Assembly (NCBI GenBank): GCA_029582165.1
Contig: CM055877.1
Location: 32,886,249-32,950,248, forward strand
From: Portulaca oleracea
Lineage: Eukaryota; Streptophyta; Magnoliopsida; Caryophyllales; Portulacaceae
DNA: 64,000 nt
Direction: 5' to 3'
The notes beneath the pieces were generated by a model, which was given only the letters and a program-made list of their open reading frames with translations, did no database searches and was not told the origin of the DNA. Both the position numbers and the translations under genes were made by a program. This document shows, in pieces, positions 34,371 through 45,863 of the stretch; position 1 is the stretch's first letter, and every line of letters begins with the position of its first letter.

Positions 34371-37300
34371 TAGACCTGTCAAAACGGACGGGCGGGCGGG
34401 TTACGGGTCGGCCGTATATCGGGTTCGGGTAAATACGGGTCGGGTGTATTTCGGGTTCGGGTAAATACGGGTCGGGTGTATTCCGGTACCGGGCGGTTTA
34501 GGTCGGGTTTACGGGTCATGACCGCCCTTTTTCTCAGTCACTTACAACTAATAAAATTGATTATAATTTGTCAAAGACACCTGCGTCATATACCATTCCA
34601 TTCCAAGATCGACCACCACGATATGTCATAGTTGTATAGACATAATACTATACACTAAATTTGACAATCTCCAAGTTTACAACTATTATGCAGTTTACGT
34701 CAACAATGAACGAATAACAGTACTTATGAAATATATATGTTCATCACAATTCACAAATATGGAATATGAATATCTATCCTTCCATAAATTTTTTTTTAAA
34801 AAAAAACTTGCACTATTGCAGAATCAGACACAATTACACAACCAACAAAACATTAATAGTCGCATATACACATAAATGCCATATAAATTCATTAGAAAAC
34901 CATGAAATAAACCCAGTTAAGACTTGATTGAGTCTCAAACACCAAGTATTTCCACCACATAGGCTAGAACAATTAAACACATAACAACTTACCATGAAAA
35001 AGTCTCAAGTGCAACACTAGTACAATTCTTGAACGAAATGCAAAGTTCTCATAAGTAGTCAAATAACACACCATTCATACTAAATTATTAACTAGCTACT
35101 CAACATTAGAACAACCAGGCACTTCTACACCCGTTGGATCAAACTTTGTCACCTCATCGTCATCATCTTCCTCTTCATCAACATTTAATTGTATTGTAGC
35201 AAAATTAGCAGCAAGCCCGTTCACTTCTTGGTCATCATCATCTACAAAAATAAATGTTTTAAAATACTCAAATAGAGCATATAAATATTACCTCTATCAA
35301 CTCCAAATCCATATACCCAAGTACGAGTAGTAACCAACGCCTCAGCATTGTCGGGCCTAAGCGAAGCCCTACACTTGGTCAATATTCTTCCACCCATGCT
35401 AAAACAGGACTCAGAAGCTACCGTAGTAATGGGAATGCTTAATATATCTCTTGCCATCTTACTCACAAAGGGGAAGCGCTTTGCATTGTCTCTCCACCAA
35501 GTCAAGATGTCCAAATCCATTGTATGATCAAGTCTAGTTTCATCCAAATACTTATCCAACTCTATAGTCTTGGAAGTGGGATCACCAATTTAATCAAAAG
35601 TAGCAAATCCCTATGAAACATCAAAAGATGACTTAGTACACAAAACAAATCAAAATAACTAGCAACTTTAAATATTAAACTCGAAGCTTATATCTTAAAA
35701 CATACCGCCAAAGCATCGTCCTTTCTCCTTAAATTACCAACATTTGATTGTGAGTTTTCTGGAGTATATTCAGCAAACAACTTGTATAATTGATCTCTAA
35801 CAATCTTAGACTTAAACTCAGCAGTTTCAGCATCAAGTTGTGAGAAACAATATTTGACAAATTGAAACTTATATCTAGGATCCAAGATGGCAGTAAGAGA
35901 GAGTATCACACTGTAAGATTCCCAATAATCCTTGAACTTTCCCTTCATTCTCAAAGCCATACTCTTTAGAAACACATCGTCACATTGAACATATGATTAT
36001 AACAACAATTCAATCTTCCACACATTTTTCAAGTACAAATTTGCTGTTGGGTACTTAGTGCCAGAAATAAGAGTGGTCATCTCATCAAAAGGCTGAAGGA
36101 GATCACACATTTTCTCAATTCTAGACCACTCCTCATCGGTAGGAGGATCAGGAAAGGTAGAAGTAGTTCTTTCCATCCACCTCATACTTGAGAAGGCACC
36201 TTTATAGGGCAATGCTCTCAACAACATTTTGTAGGTAGAATTCCACCTAGTGGGACAATCCAACCATAAGCCCCTAGAACAATCAATCTCAAGACTAGAA
36301 GAGATTTCAGCAAATCGCAACCTCCTTCCTTCAGAACTAGTGACAAACTTTAACAACTCCTTAACCTTACTAATCCCAGTATCAACTAATTTCAACCCTT
36401 CCTTAACAATCAAGTTCAATACATGAGCACCACAACGAACATGGAAAAATTCACCACCACAAGGCAATCTAGCATGCACATTGAGAGTGTCTTGCAATAA
36501 GTCTTGCATGTTATCATTAGCTCTAGCATTATCAAGGGTGACGGTGAAAATTTTCTTATGAATTTTCCACACCTTTAAAAGATCATGAATCTTATCATGC
36601 AAAGCAACTGCAGTATGAGGAGGGGGCAAATGACAAAAGTTTAGAACCAGAGCATGCAACTTCCAATCATCATCAATATAGTGAGCCGTCAAGGATAAAG
36701 AACCATGGCCTACACATGAAGTCCACAAATCACTAGTCAAACAAATCCTACTCGAAAGTTCACCCATTTTTGTCATAAGTCTCCTTTTTTCACGTTTATG
36801 GATCTTCAAAGTATGATTCTTGGCCGTATTTCTAGATATTGGAACACAATCCTCATTCAAATAAACATGAATATCTCGATTTCCCTCATGTTGTGCAAAT
36901 GTATAAGTATACCCATGTCTAATGATTGCTAATGCGACCAACTCCTTATACATAGATCGATCATATTTTCTGTTCAACGTTCCATCTTTAGCCAACATCA
37001 ATTGACCCAAATCACTACTTCCACGAGCACTACAAGTTTCAGTGTGACGTTTAAAATTAGATGTACCCTGATTAGAATCAGCAATTGTAGGGCCACCATT
37101 ACAATACTTACAGAAAGCGCGAGGAATACCATCAGCAAATTCATGTCCATCCTTAATATTATAATGGTTCCATACTGGAGAAGTCCACTTTCTTTTCTTT
37201 GGAGTAATTTCATCATCCAACAATGAGGTTGAACCTGCACCAAATTATTTAAGAAAAATATAAGCACCACACTGATTTTTATCAAATGAAAACTCTTCAG

Positions 37301-38216
37301 AAACTAGAGGAACTGAGGAAGACAGAGACAGAGGAGCGAAGTTTTTATCAAATGAAAACCCTTCAGAAACTAGAGGAACACAGAGACAGAAGAACGAAGC
37401 TTTTATCAAATGAAAAAACTGAATGATATAACATCTGCATCTAAGGCCTATATATACAACTAATACAAGAGAAAATACTAATAACATAATTTAAAGAACA
37501 CGAAAATGCTTAACAAACTTGACTAATAGTCTAATACTATTCTTTACATAAAGGCTAAAGCTATTAAGTTCATATAATCATATACCTTGCATAGGAGGAG
37601 GTGAAGGTGAAGGGGAAGGGGAAGGGGAAAGATAACTTCTACCTCGACGGCTAGAAGGGGATTGCGGCGGAAGGCCCCAACGACGACCACCACCAACCGG
37701 AAATCCACGTGAGGACATGGCCACAAAAACAACCACGAATCTGCTTGAGAAGGAGAGACTACCAAAGAGCTTCAGCTCACTGCTCACTGGATCTGAATTC
37801 CGAAGAGAACGAGAGAGGCGAGAGGGAGTGTACTTTGAATAACAAATACTGATAGAGTGAGTGAGAGAGTGAAGAGGTTAGGGTTTTTTTTTTTGTCATT
37901 TATTCACTTACTCCCTCTCCAGTCCAGTCCACGCATAGCCTTCAATATAAGCAGCACTATTTTTTTATTTTGGGCCTCAATTTGCATTGAAATGAGCCCA
38001 TCTTTTTTACACAAGGCCACAATAAGGAACCACATTAAATTAAAGCCTCTGACCCGTTGGGTCAACCCGAACTCGACCCGCCCGAACCCGTTTTTTGCCG
38101 GGTTCTTCGGGTTGGGTCAGTTTCGGGTCCCGGGTCGGAATTTCGTGTTCAAAATCCATTTTTTGCGGGTTGGTATGGGTTGGGTTTCCGGGTCGGGTCG
38201 AGAATTGCCAGGTCTA
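34371..38216 (-). mobile_element. Nearly intact hAT DNA transposon inside integrase
   Basis: Ends TAGACCTGTCAA and, on the other strand, TAGACCTGGCAA, with the perfect 8-bp duplication GAAGCTAC at 34363-34370 and 38217-38224. It is 3846 bp. Both ends carry clusters of CGGGTCGGGT and GGGTTCGGG words, probable transposase-binding subterminal repeats. One four-exon transposase gene lies on the minus strand. Excising the element and one duplication would rejoin integrase. Confidence 0.97.
35096..37718 (-). pseudogene. hAT transposase, four exons, two in-frame stops
   Basis: Exons on the minus strand: 37718-37586, 37234-35706, 35610-35292, 35241-35096. All introns are GT-AG and phases agree, giving 708 codons. 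Exon 1 encodes a Ser/Pro/Arg-rich start (MSSRGFPVGGGRRWG). Exon 2 opens with a BED zinc finger (FCKYC then NFKRHTETC), then the RNase H-like core of the RICESLEEPER/DAYSLEEPER type (LTSDLWTS, VTLDNARANDN, RCGAHVLNLIV, DCPTRWNSTY). Exon 3 has the C-terminal dimerisation domain (PITTVASESCFSMGGRIL). Exon 4 is an acidic tail. TAA codons interrupt it at 35997-35999 (after KIELLL) and near 35590. It would normally cut and reinsert the element. As it stands it is probably inactive, though recent. Confidence 0.93.
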
Positions 38217-39005
38217 GAAGCTACTGGGGACGAAGCTTTTATTTAGCACATCGAATCATCCTCAAACGGACGGACAAACTGAGGTAACTAACAAGACTCT
38301 CATTACATTGCTTCGGGGTCTTGTGAGTAGGAGTTTAAGGGATTGGGATGCCAAGTTGTGTCACGGCGAGTTTGCCTACAATCGGTCCCCCTCTTTGCTA
38401 CGGATCATTCGCCCTTCGAGACTTGCTATGGGATCAACCCTATTACTCTCGTCGAGCTCCTTCCTCTTCCATTAGAGTCGAGGGCTAGCTTTGAAGCAAG
38501 TGAAAAGGCCACCGAGATCCAAAAGCTTCACCGGCAGATTCGGGAGAAGATCGAGCGCATCAATGAACTGTATAAGTTCCGGGCCAACAAGCATCGTCGT
38601 GGGATCACCTTCAAGCCCGACGACTTGGTATGGCTCCACTTGAGGAAGGAACGGTTTCCTTCGCGGAGGAAAAACAAGCTCATGCCGAGGAGTGAAGGAC
38701 CGTTCAAGGTGTTGGAGAAAATCAACGATAATGCCTACAAGCTCGATCTTCCGGGAGATATGGGGGTCTCATCCACATTCAACATTGGCGATCTTTCACC
38801 CTACATCGAAGACGTTGAACTTGATGCGGATTTGAGGGAAAATCCTCTTCAAGAAGGGGAGGATGAAGAGTCCCGGGTTCCGTTCTCGTCTCTCGTGACT
38901 TTTGCCAAGTCAGCCGCCTCAGCCACAGTGAATTTCGATGTGCAATTCCCGGTGAATTCCGGAAATACAAGGGTAGTCTCGGCCATCCACTGGATGGGCT
39001 CCTAG
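38217..39005 (+). pseudogene. pol part 2: integrase end
   Basis: Continues the integrase core after the hAT: STSNHPQTDGQTEVTNKTL holds the catalytic Glu. A frame change follows near 38390, then ETCYGINPITLVELLPLP and the C-terminal GPF-type motif (RSEGPFKVLEKINDNAYKL) at about 38690. The frame then runs about 140 bp into the 3' LTR, as in chromoviruses whose integrase tail overlaps the LTR. I see no clear chromodomain. Confidence 0.88.
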
Positions 39006-39858
39006 GCCTTCTAAGGAGGCTCGCTTCATTTCCCCGACCCCGGAGGCCCCGGGACCGTATCGGGCCGTCCCGAGATGTCAAACCATGTGGTATCGGGGTT
39101 TGGGTTTTGCCCCGGTTCACGAAGGATCAAGGAAGAAAGCAAGGAAGGGGGAAGTTGGTATCCAACTAGAGGTAGCGCCCGCTACCTCCATGGTAACGCT
39201 CGCTACCTCCCTGGAAATTTTGGCCGTCACGACTAAACGCTGGCAGCGCCTGGTGAAACCCTGCCAGCGTCTGACACAGAGAGTTGGGTTTCTTGGCCGA
39301 ACAAAAATGCTGGAGAAAGTTTGGAAACGCTACCATCGCCTGGCCTCCAGCATCCGGTCGCGCCCACGACCCATAGCGTCGCGCCCGCGACGCTGCTGTC
39401 AACGCTGTTACTACCGTCGCCGTTGCTGCCGATTGCCGTACGTCACGCCCGCGATGGATTTTGTCGCGCCCGCGTCGGTCCTAGTTCCAGCCGAGTTTCT
39501 GTAATCAAAACTATGTAGTTTTGGAGTTTTTTATGTGTACTATAAATACCTTTGTGGAGTATTTTTGGGCAGTTTTTGGTTGATATTGAATGTTATGCTA
39601 GAGTGCTCTCCAAGCCTCTTCCCCAAAATTCTTGAAACTTTTCCAATTAATCTTTGGTGGTGATCAAGTCATTTCTTTAGTGATTAATGGTGGTTTTATC
39701 CTATTTAATCATGGTAGGATGTTAGACCAAGGTTGTGGACTTTCCTTGCTAATGTCATGTGCAAACCCTATGGTGTTCAAGTTTTTTTTTTTTTGTTTCC
39801 TTTGAATCTCTATTGAAAACTCAAGCAACAATCATTCCACCACGACGAAAACGCTCCA
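38864..39858 (+). repeat. 3' LTR of the Ty3 element
   Basis: A 995-bp LTR, about 100 bp longer than the 5' LTR. The difference lies in the GC array at 39230-39480, which adds palindromic words such as AGCGTCGCGCCCGCGACGCT. The rest aligns closely. TATA box at 39541-39548. Confidence 0.95.
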
Positions 39859-39863
39859 ACCGC

Positions 39864-40650
39864 CTCCCTCTGTAAGATCAGAGGGCTCTACAGCTGTAAA
39901 GAAGAGACTTGAAGAGGAGCTAGCAAGAAAAGAGGCCACGAATCTGGCTCCATCACACAGCGCGGAACCTAGTCATTTGCAAGAATAAAGTGGCGATTCA
40001 GGGCCTGAAGATGAGATTATTGTGAAAATCGATACACCAATTAGGCTCTCATTCCGATATGGAGCTTGATGCTCCAGAAATTCAAATGGTTGCTGAGGTT
40101 TCGAGATTGCTGCTGCCTGCTTATTTGTACAAATTTCAAGATGAAATAAAAACCTATACCTAATTTTGCCGCTCTCGCATTGAGGGCTTTATGGATTTGA
40201 ACACGGAATTCGGGATGGTATTGATGGTGGATGGTTACAAACTCTGAGTAACTAGCTTGAGATGTTGAACTCGAACAATATGCCCTTTCCACATTTTTTG
40301 TTTATTGGTGTTGCAATATGGTTGTCAAACACCAGATAGGAAGGTATGCAGCAAAAGGTAGGACAAGAACATAAAGGAACTTCACAATTTCGATGGAAGT
40401 TGTATGTCTTATACCTTAAAATTTGTTACTAGATTTGGTTCATTCAAGAGTCAGTCCAGTACTGTAGGCTCTGTGTTAGAACATAGCTTGGCGTCGGGAG
40501 ATCCCGTCGGAAATATATGTGATGTTTACCTTGAGGAAATCACAGACATCGGCGTCGGAGCTGTTCTCGTTGAAGCAGTTACACCGGTTCCGGCCACACT
40601 CCCGACCACCAACAAGCACCAGTAGGAACACCAACAAGGTGGGAGGTGGT
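39864..40650. pseudogene. Possible captured gene fragments in the Mutator-like element
   Basis: The plus strand from 39859 reads about 45 codons of protein-like text (VKKRLEEELARKEATNLA), a stop, then SGDSGPEDEIIVKIDT and RLSFRYGA before another stop. 40404-40625 gives SFKSQSSTVGSVLEHSLASG. The minus strand 40650-40536 reads a Cys-rich stretch (GGRECGRNRCNCFNEN) ending at CTCAAG before GTAAAC, an exon-like donor. I recognise no family. The mixed pieces suggest host exons picked up by the element, but this is inference. Confidence 0.4.
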
Positions 40651-40880
40651 GGCGGTGAGGGATGAGAGAGGTGGTGGCGGTGAGGGCTGAGAGTGGCGGT
40701 GGCGGTGGCGGTAGGCAGGGGCTTGCCTTCCCCTGTTTTTGTAGAGTGAGAAAGAAGATGGGTGAGTCAATGCTGTGGACCCCACATTTTATCATAAAGG
40801 GGGACTCCATTGTCCCTCTTGGACTTAATGATCAAATGTGCTTATGGGCCGTCCTTCATGGTCATTAACCCTATTTTCAA

Positions 40881-41171
40881 AACTTAGGGTCTCCGAAGAC
40901 AGGCCTGGTCCTAGTACTTTTGGTGCCCCAGATAACATGACGAACCAATTTGTACATTGGACCCTTTTTTAAAAGTGTAACATTCATACTAAACAACGGT
41001 ACTAAAAATTTAGTCCAAATGCGTACTATATAATGATATTAAACAACAATACTTCCAAATAAATGTTTTCTAGGCAATACTATTTATAAAAATGCAAAAA
41101 TAAAGAAGACCGAAATGAGAACATGAAATGATAGCATTTTGAATCCTTTGCACAAGCAGTAGTGGCAGTCG
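40881..41171. other. Intergenic DNA
   Basis: Contains GGCCTGGTCCTAGTACTTTTGGTGCCCC-type text (in pieces) resembling decayed repeat ends. No gene. Confidence 0.35.
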
Positions 41172-41179
41172 TTGGCGGA

Positions 41180-41812
41180 TGAGTAAATTACATTTACCCC
41201 ACCTGACATTTGTGATAATAATTTTTACATACTCCACATTTGTGAAATAATTTTTACTTTACCTGACATTAAGTGCTCATATATTTAAACCTCTTAAGAT
41301 ATTTTATATTTGATTTTTCTTGGATTTTTCAGCGAATATTAAAAAGATATATATGAATCGACATTTTTACCCTTGATATTAATTCGTTTTCATTTTTCAT
41401 TTTTATTATAAGATATTTCTTCCATTATAATTGATTTTTCACCCTTGATATTTTATAAGATATTTTATAATTGTGTTTTCGTTTTCAGAATGGGGAGAGA
41501 TTGGGTTTTCGAAGAAATAAAGTAGAGAAAATGTTGGAGTTTAAATGTCATATGAATTAATATTAAGGGTAAAAACGTTAACTCATGTTTAATTGAAAGT
41601 CATATGAATTAATATAAAGGGTAAAAAAAAGCCATTCATATTTATCTTTTTAATGGTCGCCAGAAAATTCAACAAAAATCAAATATAAAATATGTTAAGA
41701 GGTTTAAATATATGAACACTTAATGTCAGGTAAGGTAAAAGTTATTCCACAAATATCGAGTGTGTAAAAATTATTAGCACAAATGTCAGGTAGGGTAAAT
41801 GTAATTTACTCA
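41180..41812. mobile_element. Palindromic MITE with 8-bp target duplication
   Basis: The ends are perfect inverted repeats, TGAGTAAATTACATTTACCC on the left. Further in comes ACCTGACATTTGTG. TTGGCGGA flanks both sides (41172-41179, 41813-41820). It is 633 bp and noncoding. The 8-bp duplication suggests hAT, though the palindromic form also fits Mutator-like MITEs. Confidence 0.9.
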
Positions 41813-42299
41813 TTGGCGGATCTGGGGCTAAGCTAAGGGTTGCCAAGACTACTGGTAACACGAAAAAAAATAATTGAGTAAAATTTGGGATAAAATTTTG
41901 GAATTTTTGTATAGAAGATGAATATAATAGTGTATTGATCACATTTAATCTGAAGACCTCGATCCACCATTGACGGGAGTATAAAAAATATTGAACGAAA
42001 GGCGTAATACGACATTCAAGTTACTCAAAATATAAAAAAAGACCAAAATTTAGTCGTAGATGAGCAACCCTCTAACCCTCTAGGGGCTGTCAAAGGTCGC
42101 TTTACCTTCGCAGCCAAGTGGACTGTTGCCTCACCTTCCCTCTGCATTGGCCCATTATTGTGCACATCTTTGTTTCGGGTTTCTTTTCTGTTTTACCCTG
42201 TTCCGAAAATTTGATTGATATTCTCTGACAACTAGGTTTTCTTTTTCTTTGTATCTTTTTTTTTGTTTGGGGATGCGGGATTAATCCCACCATGTAGAT

Positions 42300-44600
42300 G
42301 AGCATGAACATATTGCATTGAATAATAGAGAAGTCATAGATGCATTGTACATAGCAGGAGTTATAGAAAATCGGAGTCATACAACATCAGTAGTCAAGTT
42401 CTGCATAGAAAGATAAAATAATATATAAAAAGAAAGATATTATATAGGAAGAGTCTACATGATAGCATGGCATGGTTAGTGATACCACACCAGAGAGTTG
42501 GAATCATCCCTATCCTCGGCAGCATCACCGGCAGCATTGGAAGCGCCAGCAATGCCAAAGTATGTGTCCCATGAATAATAATCAAAGTTAGGCCCTAGGT
42601 CGAAACTCAGAAGCACAACAGGCGGCCGAAGTGACGACAATACCGGAGGGGGGCACCACAAGAGGCGCACTGGGCGGTGATGGTGTAAGAGGTGGAATAG
42701 GAGATGCTCGGGGAGGTGACGATGTAGGAGGCACCTGAGGAGAGGGCAATCAGGAATGCTCAGGGACCCACCTAAGGAGAGGGAAACCAAGAACGCTCAG
42801 GGACGTACCACCCCGTGGACTGGAGCACACTTGGGCATGGGCCAACTAGACGAACTCAATCCGCCAAGCTAGAAATGTTAAGGAATGGACCACTCATGTA
42901 GACTGGTCAGCCATGAAGATCCTACATTGGGTGTAGGCACATGACACCCTTGAGAATGAGTACCAAAACCCCATTATATGCCTGAACCCCCCGAGAAAGG
43001 AATAATAAGGCTATAGGATGCGAGGTAGCGTTATCTGACAGGGTATGATCACCAAGATTCCATACAGATGCACCTGAATCGCGATCTCTCACTACGATTT
43101 CTTGAACGCGACGACCAGATCGCACTAAGGAATGAGTCCAATGAGAACAAGAGGACCAAGAAGAGGCACTTGACTCAGAAGCATTATCCACCCAGAAAGA
43201 GGGGGCTCGAGCGTCATCACTATACCGCGCGTTATGGTGAGACTCCTCCTGACCAAACGGCTCCCCCAAGGACATGTAAGCCATATCCTCCTCTATGCAC
43301 TGTGAATGATGAGAATGAGAGCCAGAACCACCCCAACGAGAGCTGGCAGAATCCTGACGCTCAACTAGCTCACCTTTACCTCGGCCTTCGGGGATGTGTT
43401 CTAAAGGTGAGCGGAAGGATCCACAACCTCTGGTGTGGGATACGATGAACCTCTAATCTCTTCACGGGACCAGGCTTGTGTAGTGTATTCTCCAGTAGAA
43501 GAATGACGGGGAATCTTCATTCGAGGAACAATAGCATTTGAACGCCGAGGAGTAGCACGACGCACAGACTCCGTGTCAACGTCCAGATCGCTACCACCAA
43601 CGACAACCCCTCAGTATCGCGCCGAAACCAGTGAACCATCGGCCACAGAATTATTCATGGTGATCAACTCTTTAGCCATGTGGTGCACCTGTTTCCATCT
43701 CGACTGAAGGAGAAGAGAAAAAGGATTCTGTTCAAAACCGAACATGAACTACGAAAGTGAGCGAAAGAAAATTACCGCTTTCTAGTCCAGGTCCTCCGAA
43801 AGTGAGCAGGAACTGCTACATTCCACCTCAAGAAAGTTGCCTAGTAGGTCCCTTTCCGCATGGACATTCTCCTCGACCACCTTGTTAAAGGGCCCGAAGT
43901 GGCAAATCAAAGAAACGTCAACAAATCAAGCAAAAGAGCAGAGAGGACAAAGAAATGGCACTACATACCGCTTTGAAAGCCAAACAACGGAGATACTAGT
44001 CTAGTTCGTCATCAAAACGATCAGCTGGAACGTTCTTAATGAATTATTAGAAGTCCTCTCCCCGGAGGACGTTCTCTAGGGTGATCGCATCTTAACCCCA
44101 CGGATCAAAAATCTTCTCCAAAGGATCTATAGGGATGAGAGAAGGGTAGCGTCCCAAGATTTTCATGGTGTCGTGCTCCACCAAATGTAAGGGAGATGGC
44201 AAACCGGCGAGGTCAAGTCCACCCCATAGGCGCCAGTTTACTTGGGCCTGCATAAAGAATGTTTAAGAAAAAACAAGGGGTGAAACTGAAAAAAAAAAGA
44301 AAGAAAGAGACATACTGGCGTAAGGTTGTCCAAGATGGATCGGACCTCGTCCAGACGACCTACTCTCTTGCACCGATATTACGAACGGTCCAACGCTCAA
44401 CGACCGAGACTGTTCTACCATTCTTGGTATGAACATTTAAAGGGCTGATGTATTCATTAGCCCAAGTCTGCACAATGAAGACAATTCCCATTGCAATGCT
44501 TGCCTCCTTCAAACGGGTGCCAAAATGCCTTGCTGCAAGAACTGATTGTCACCGCCAAACTACAGCCATTGCAATGAACTTCGTCGCCTGAATTCGAGCG
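42300..44600 (-). pseudogene. Decayed coding-like region, unrecognised
   Basis: Minus-strand frames give separated protein-like stretches in a plausible order: MGIVFIVQTWANEYISPLN (about 44500), GGLDLAGLPSPLHLVEHD and ILGRYPSLIPIDPLEKIFDP (about 44210-44100), a Ser/His-rich stretch (43420-43160), and a Pro/Ser-rich tail PPTSSPPRASPIPPLTPSPP (about 42740). Stops and frame changes separate them. The layout recalls plant-mobile-domain genes with proline-rich tails, but I cannot confirm that. Confidence 0.35.
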
Positions 44601-45241
44601 ACCAATGCTGGTTGTGTAGTTTGGGTTTTCAGAGTAGGGTTATCGTGTTCGTAGGGATTGTGTGTCAAGCAATAGGAAATATGTTTGGTAGGGTTTTCTG
44701 AGTCAAAAGCAATAAATAATGGAAATCAATTAAAGATAAAAAACAATTAAACTAACCTAAATACGAAAGAAATTAAACCGCAAAAAGCAAAATTCATAAC
44801 TAAGAACGCAATTAAAAGTACTAATTAATGAACTAAAATTGAATTGAATACTGAGATTAAGAAAAGAAATCATGAACCTAAATTACTTCGGTTCGCTTCA
44901 TGAATTGAATCACGAATCTTCTCCTGAACAAACAAGAAAAACGTGATTTAGATTACTGAGACTAGTCGAATCCTACCTCGAAGGGAGAATTCGGGGAACA
45001 TTAATCCTGCTCTTCACAAAAAAGTGGAATTTGCGTGGAACTAATACTAAAGAAACTGAAATAGCGAGACAATGAATGAAAACGAGAAGGAAACAAGAAT
45101 TGAAAACTTCAATTAAATTGAATAAGAGAAGAGTTAATTACAATCGAGAAATTGAGAGAAAACTAAAAACTAGAACTACTGAACTATTCTAAAACTAAAA
45201 CTTGTTAAGCTAAGTATGTATCTAAGGCTAATAGTCCCTGG

Positions 45242-45250
45242 ATATATAAC
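45242..45250 (-). promoter_or_regulatory. TATA box of the 3' LTR
   Basis: The minus strand reads GTTATATATCC just downstream of the array. Confidence 0.55.
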
Positions 45251-45309
45251 AAAACTAAAGAAGAGGAAAAAATAAAATTAATAGCAAAACCATAATTCCC
45301 CGCCGCCGC

Positions 45310-45700
45310 CTCATTAATCGCGCATTCCAAGGTCGTCATGGGCGCGACTCTTTCGGCGGAAAATTTTCATCGAAGTGTCGAACGTCGTCGCAGGAGCTAC
45401 GCTCAGCCATCGCGGGTGCGACGACTTTCTGTCCAGTTCGTAGCGAGCGATACACTTTAGGCGAAGAGATTCTTGTGGAATTCCGAGCGTGGTTGCAGGC
45501 GTTACACTTTCGGCGGTAAAATATCTTGTTGAATTGCCAAGTTGCGTCACGGCTGCCATGCTTTTGGTCACGGGTGCCACGACCTTCTATTCAGTTCGTA
45601 GTGAGCGCTACACTGTCATAGCGGGTGCTACGCTTTGGGAGATATTTCTGGTTTCTCCGTTGCTTTGGTCGCGGGTGCTACACCTCTCCACCCTTTACCT
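45310..45700. repeat. Degenerate GCGGGTGCTACG-type array
   Basis: Recurring words GTCATGGGCGCGAC, CGCAGGAGCTACGC, CGCGGGTGCGACG and AGCGGGTGCTACGC at variable spacing. The plus-strand reading frames here follow the array and are not genes. Confidence 0.75.
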
Positions 45701-45863
45701 ATCTAGGTGTTACGTTTTTTAGCTTTTTGACTCCCTTTTTCCGCTTCTCTTTGATTAACCTACAAAAACACAAAAATCAACCTAACCAACTGATAATTAA
45801 GGGACTAAAACACGCAAAACACTTTATTATATGTATTAATTTGGCTCGAATTGAGACCGAACA

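Larger units (their letters stand above)
29334..39858 (+). mobile_element. Ty3 LTR retrotransposon carrying a nested hAT
   Basis: Complete element: LTRs of 891 and 995 bp starting TGAAGAGTCC and ending ACGCTCCA, primer site, gag, protease, reverse transcriptase, RNase H and integrase in Ty3 order. ACCGC flanks both sides (29329-29333, 39859-39863). Without the hAT it is about 6.67 kb. Coding is broken by several stops and at least one frameshift. Domain order and motifs suggest a chromovirus-like (CRM or related) clade, which I cannot fix precisely. Confidence 0.95.
29114..40871. mobile_element. Mutator-like element (Pack-MULE candidate), split by a Ty3 element
   Basis: The first 220 bp (29114-29333) are repeated inverted at about 40650-40871. 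The ends read TGGTTAATGATCATG and, on the other strand, GGGTTAATGACCATG. The perfect 9-bp duplication TATTTTCAA flanks it (29105-29113, 40872-40880), as for Mutator-like elements. Without the Ty3 insertion it is about 1.2 kb. It has no transposase. The interior 39864-40650 looks like gene-derived pieces. Confidence 0.85.
44606..45863 (-). repeat. 3' LTR of the non-autonomous element
   Basis: 1258 bp. On the minus strand it begins TGTTCGGTCTC and ends near ACACAACCAGCA. The TATA box is at 45242-45250 and a palindromic GC array lies upstream of it at 45310-45700. It matches the solo LTR at 12360 near the 44606 end. Confidence 0.85.

Noticed and set aside
43068..43448. 126-codon plus-strand frame
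   Set aside because: Opposite the Ser/His-rich minus-strand stretch, which looks more protein-like. Basic low-complexity text only.
44606..45863. 44606-45863 as a separate solo LTR
   Set aside because: Its own two flanks (ACCAA and ACACT) do not match, whereas ACCAA recurs at 55367, so it is the 3' LTR of the larger element.
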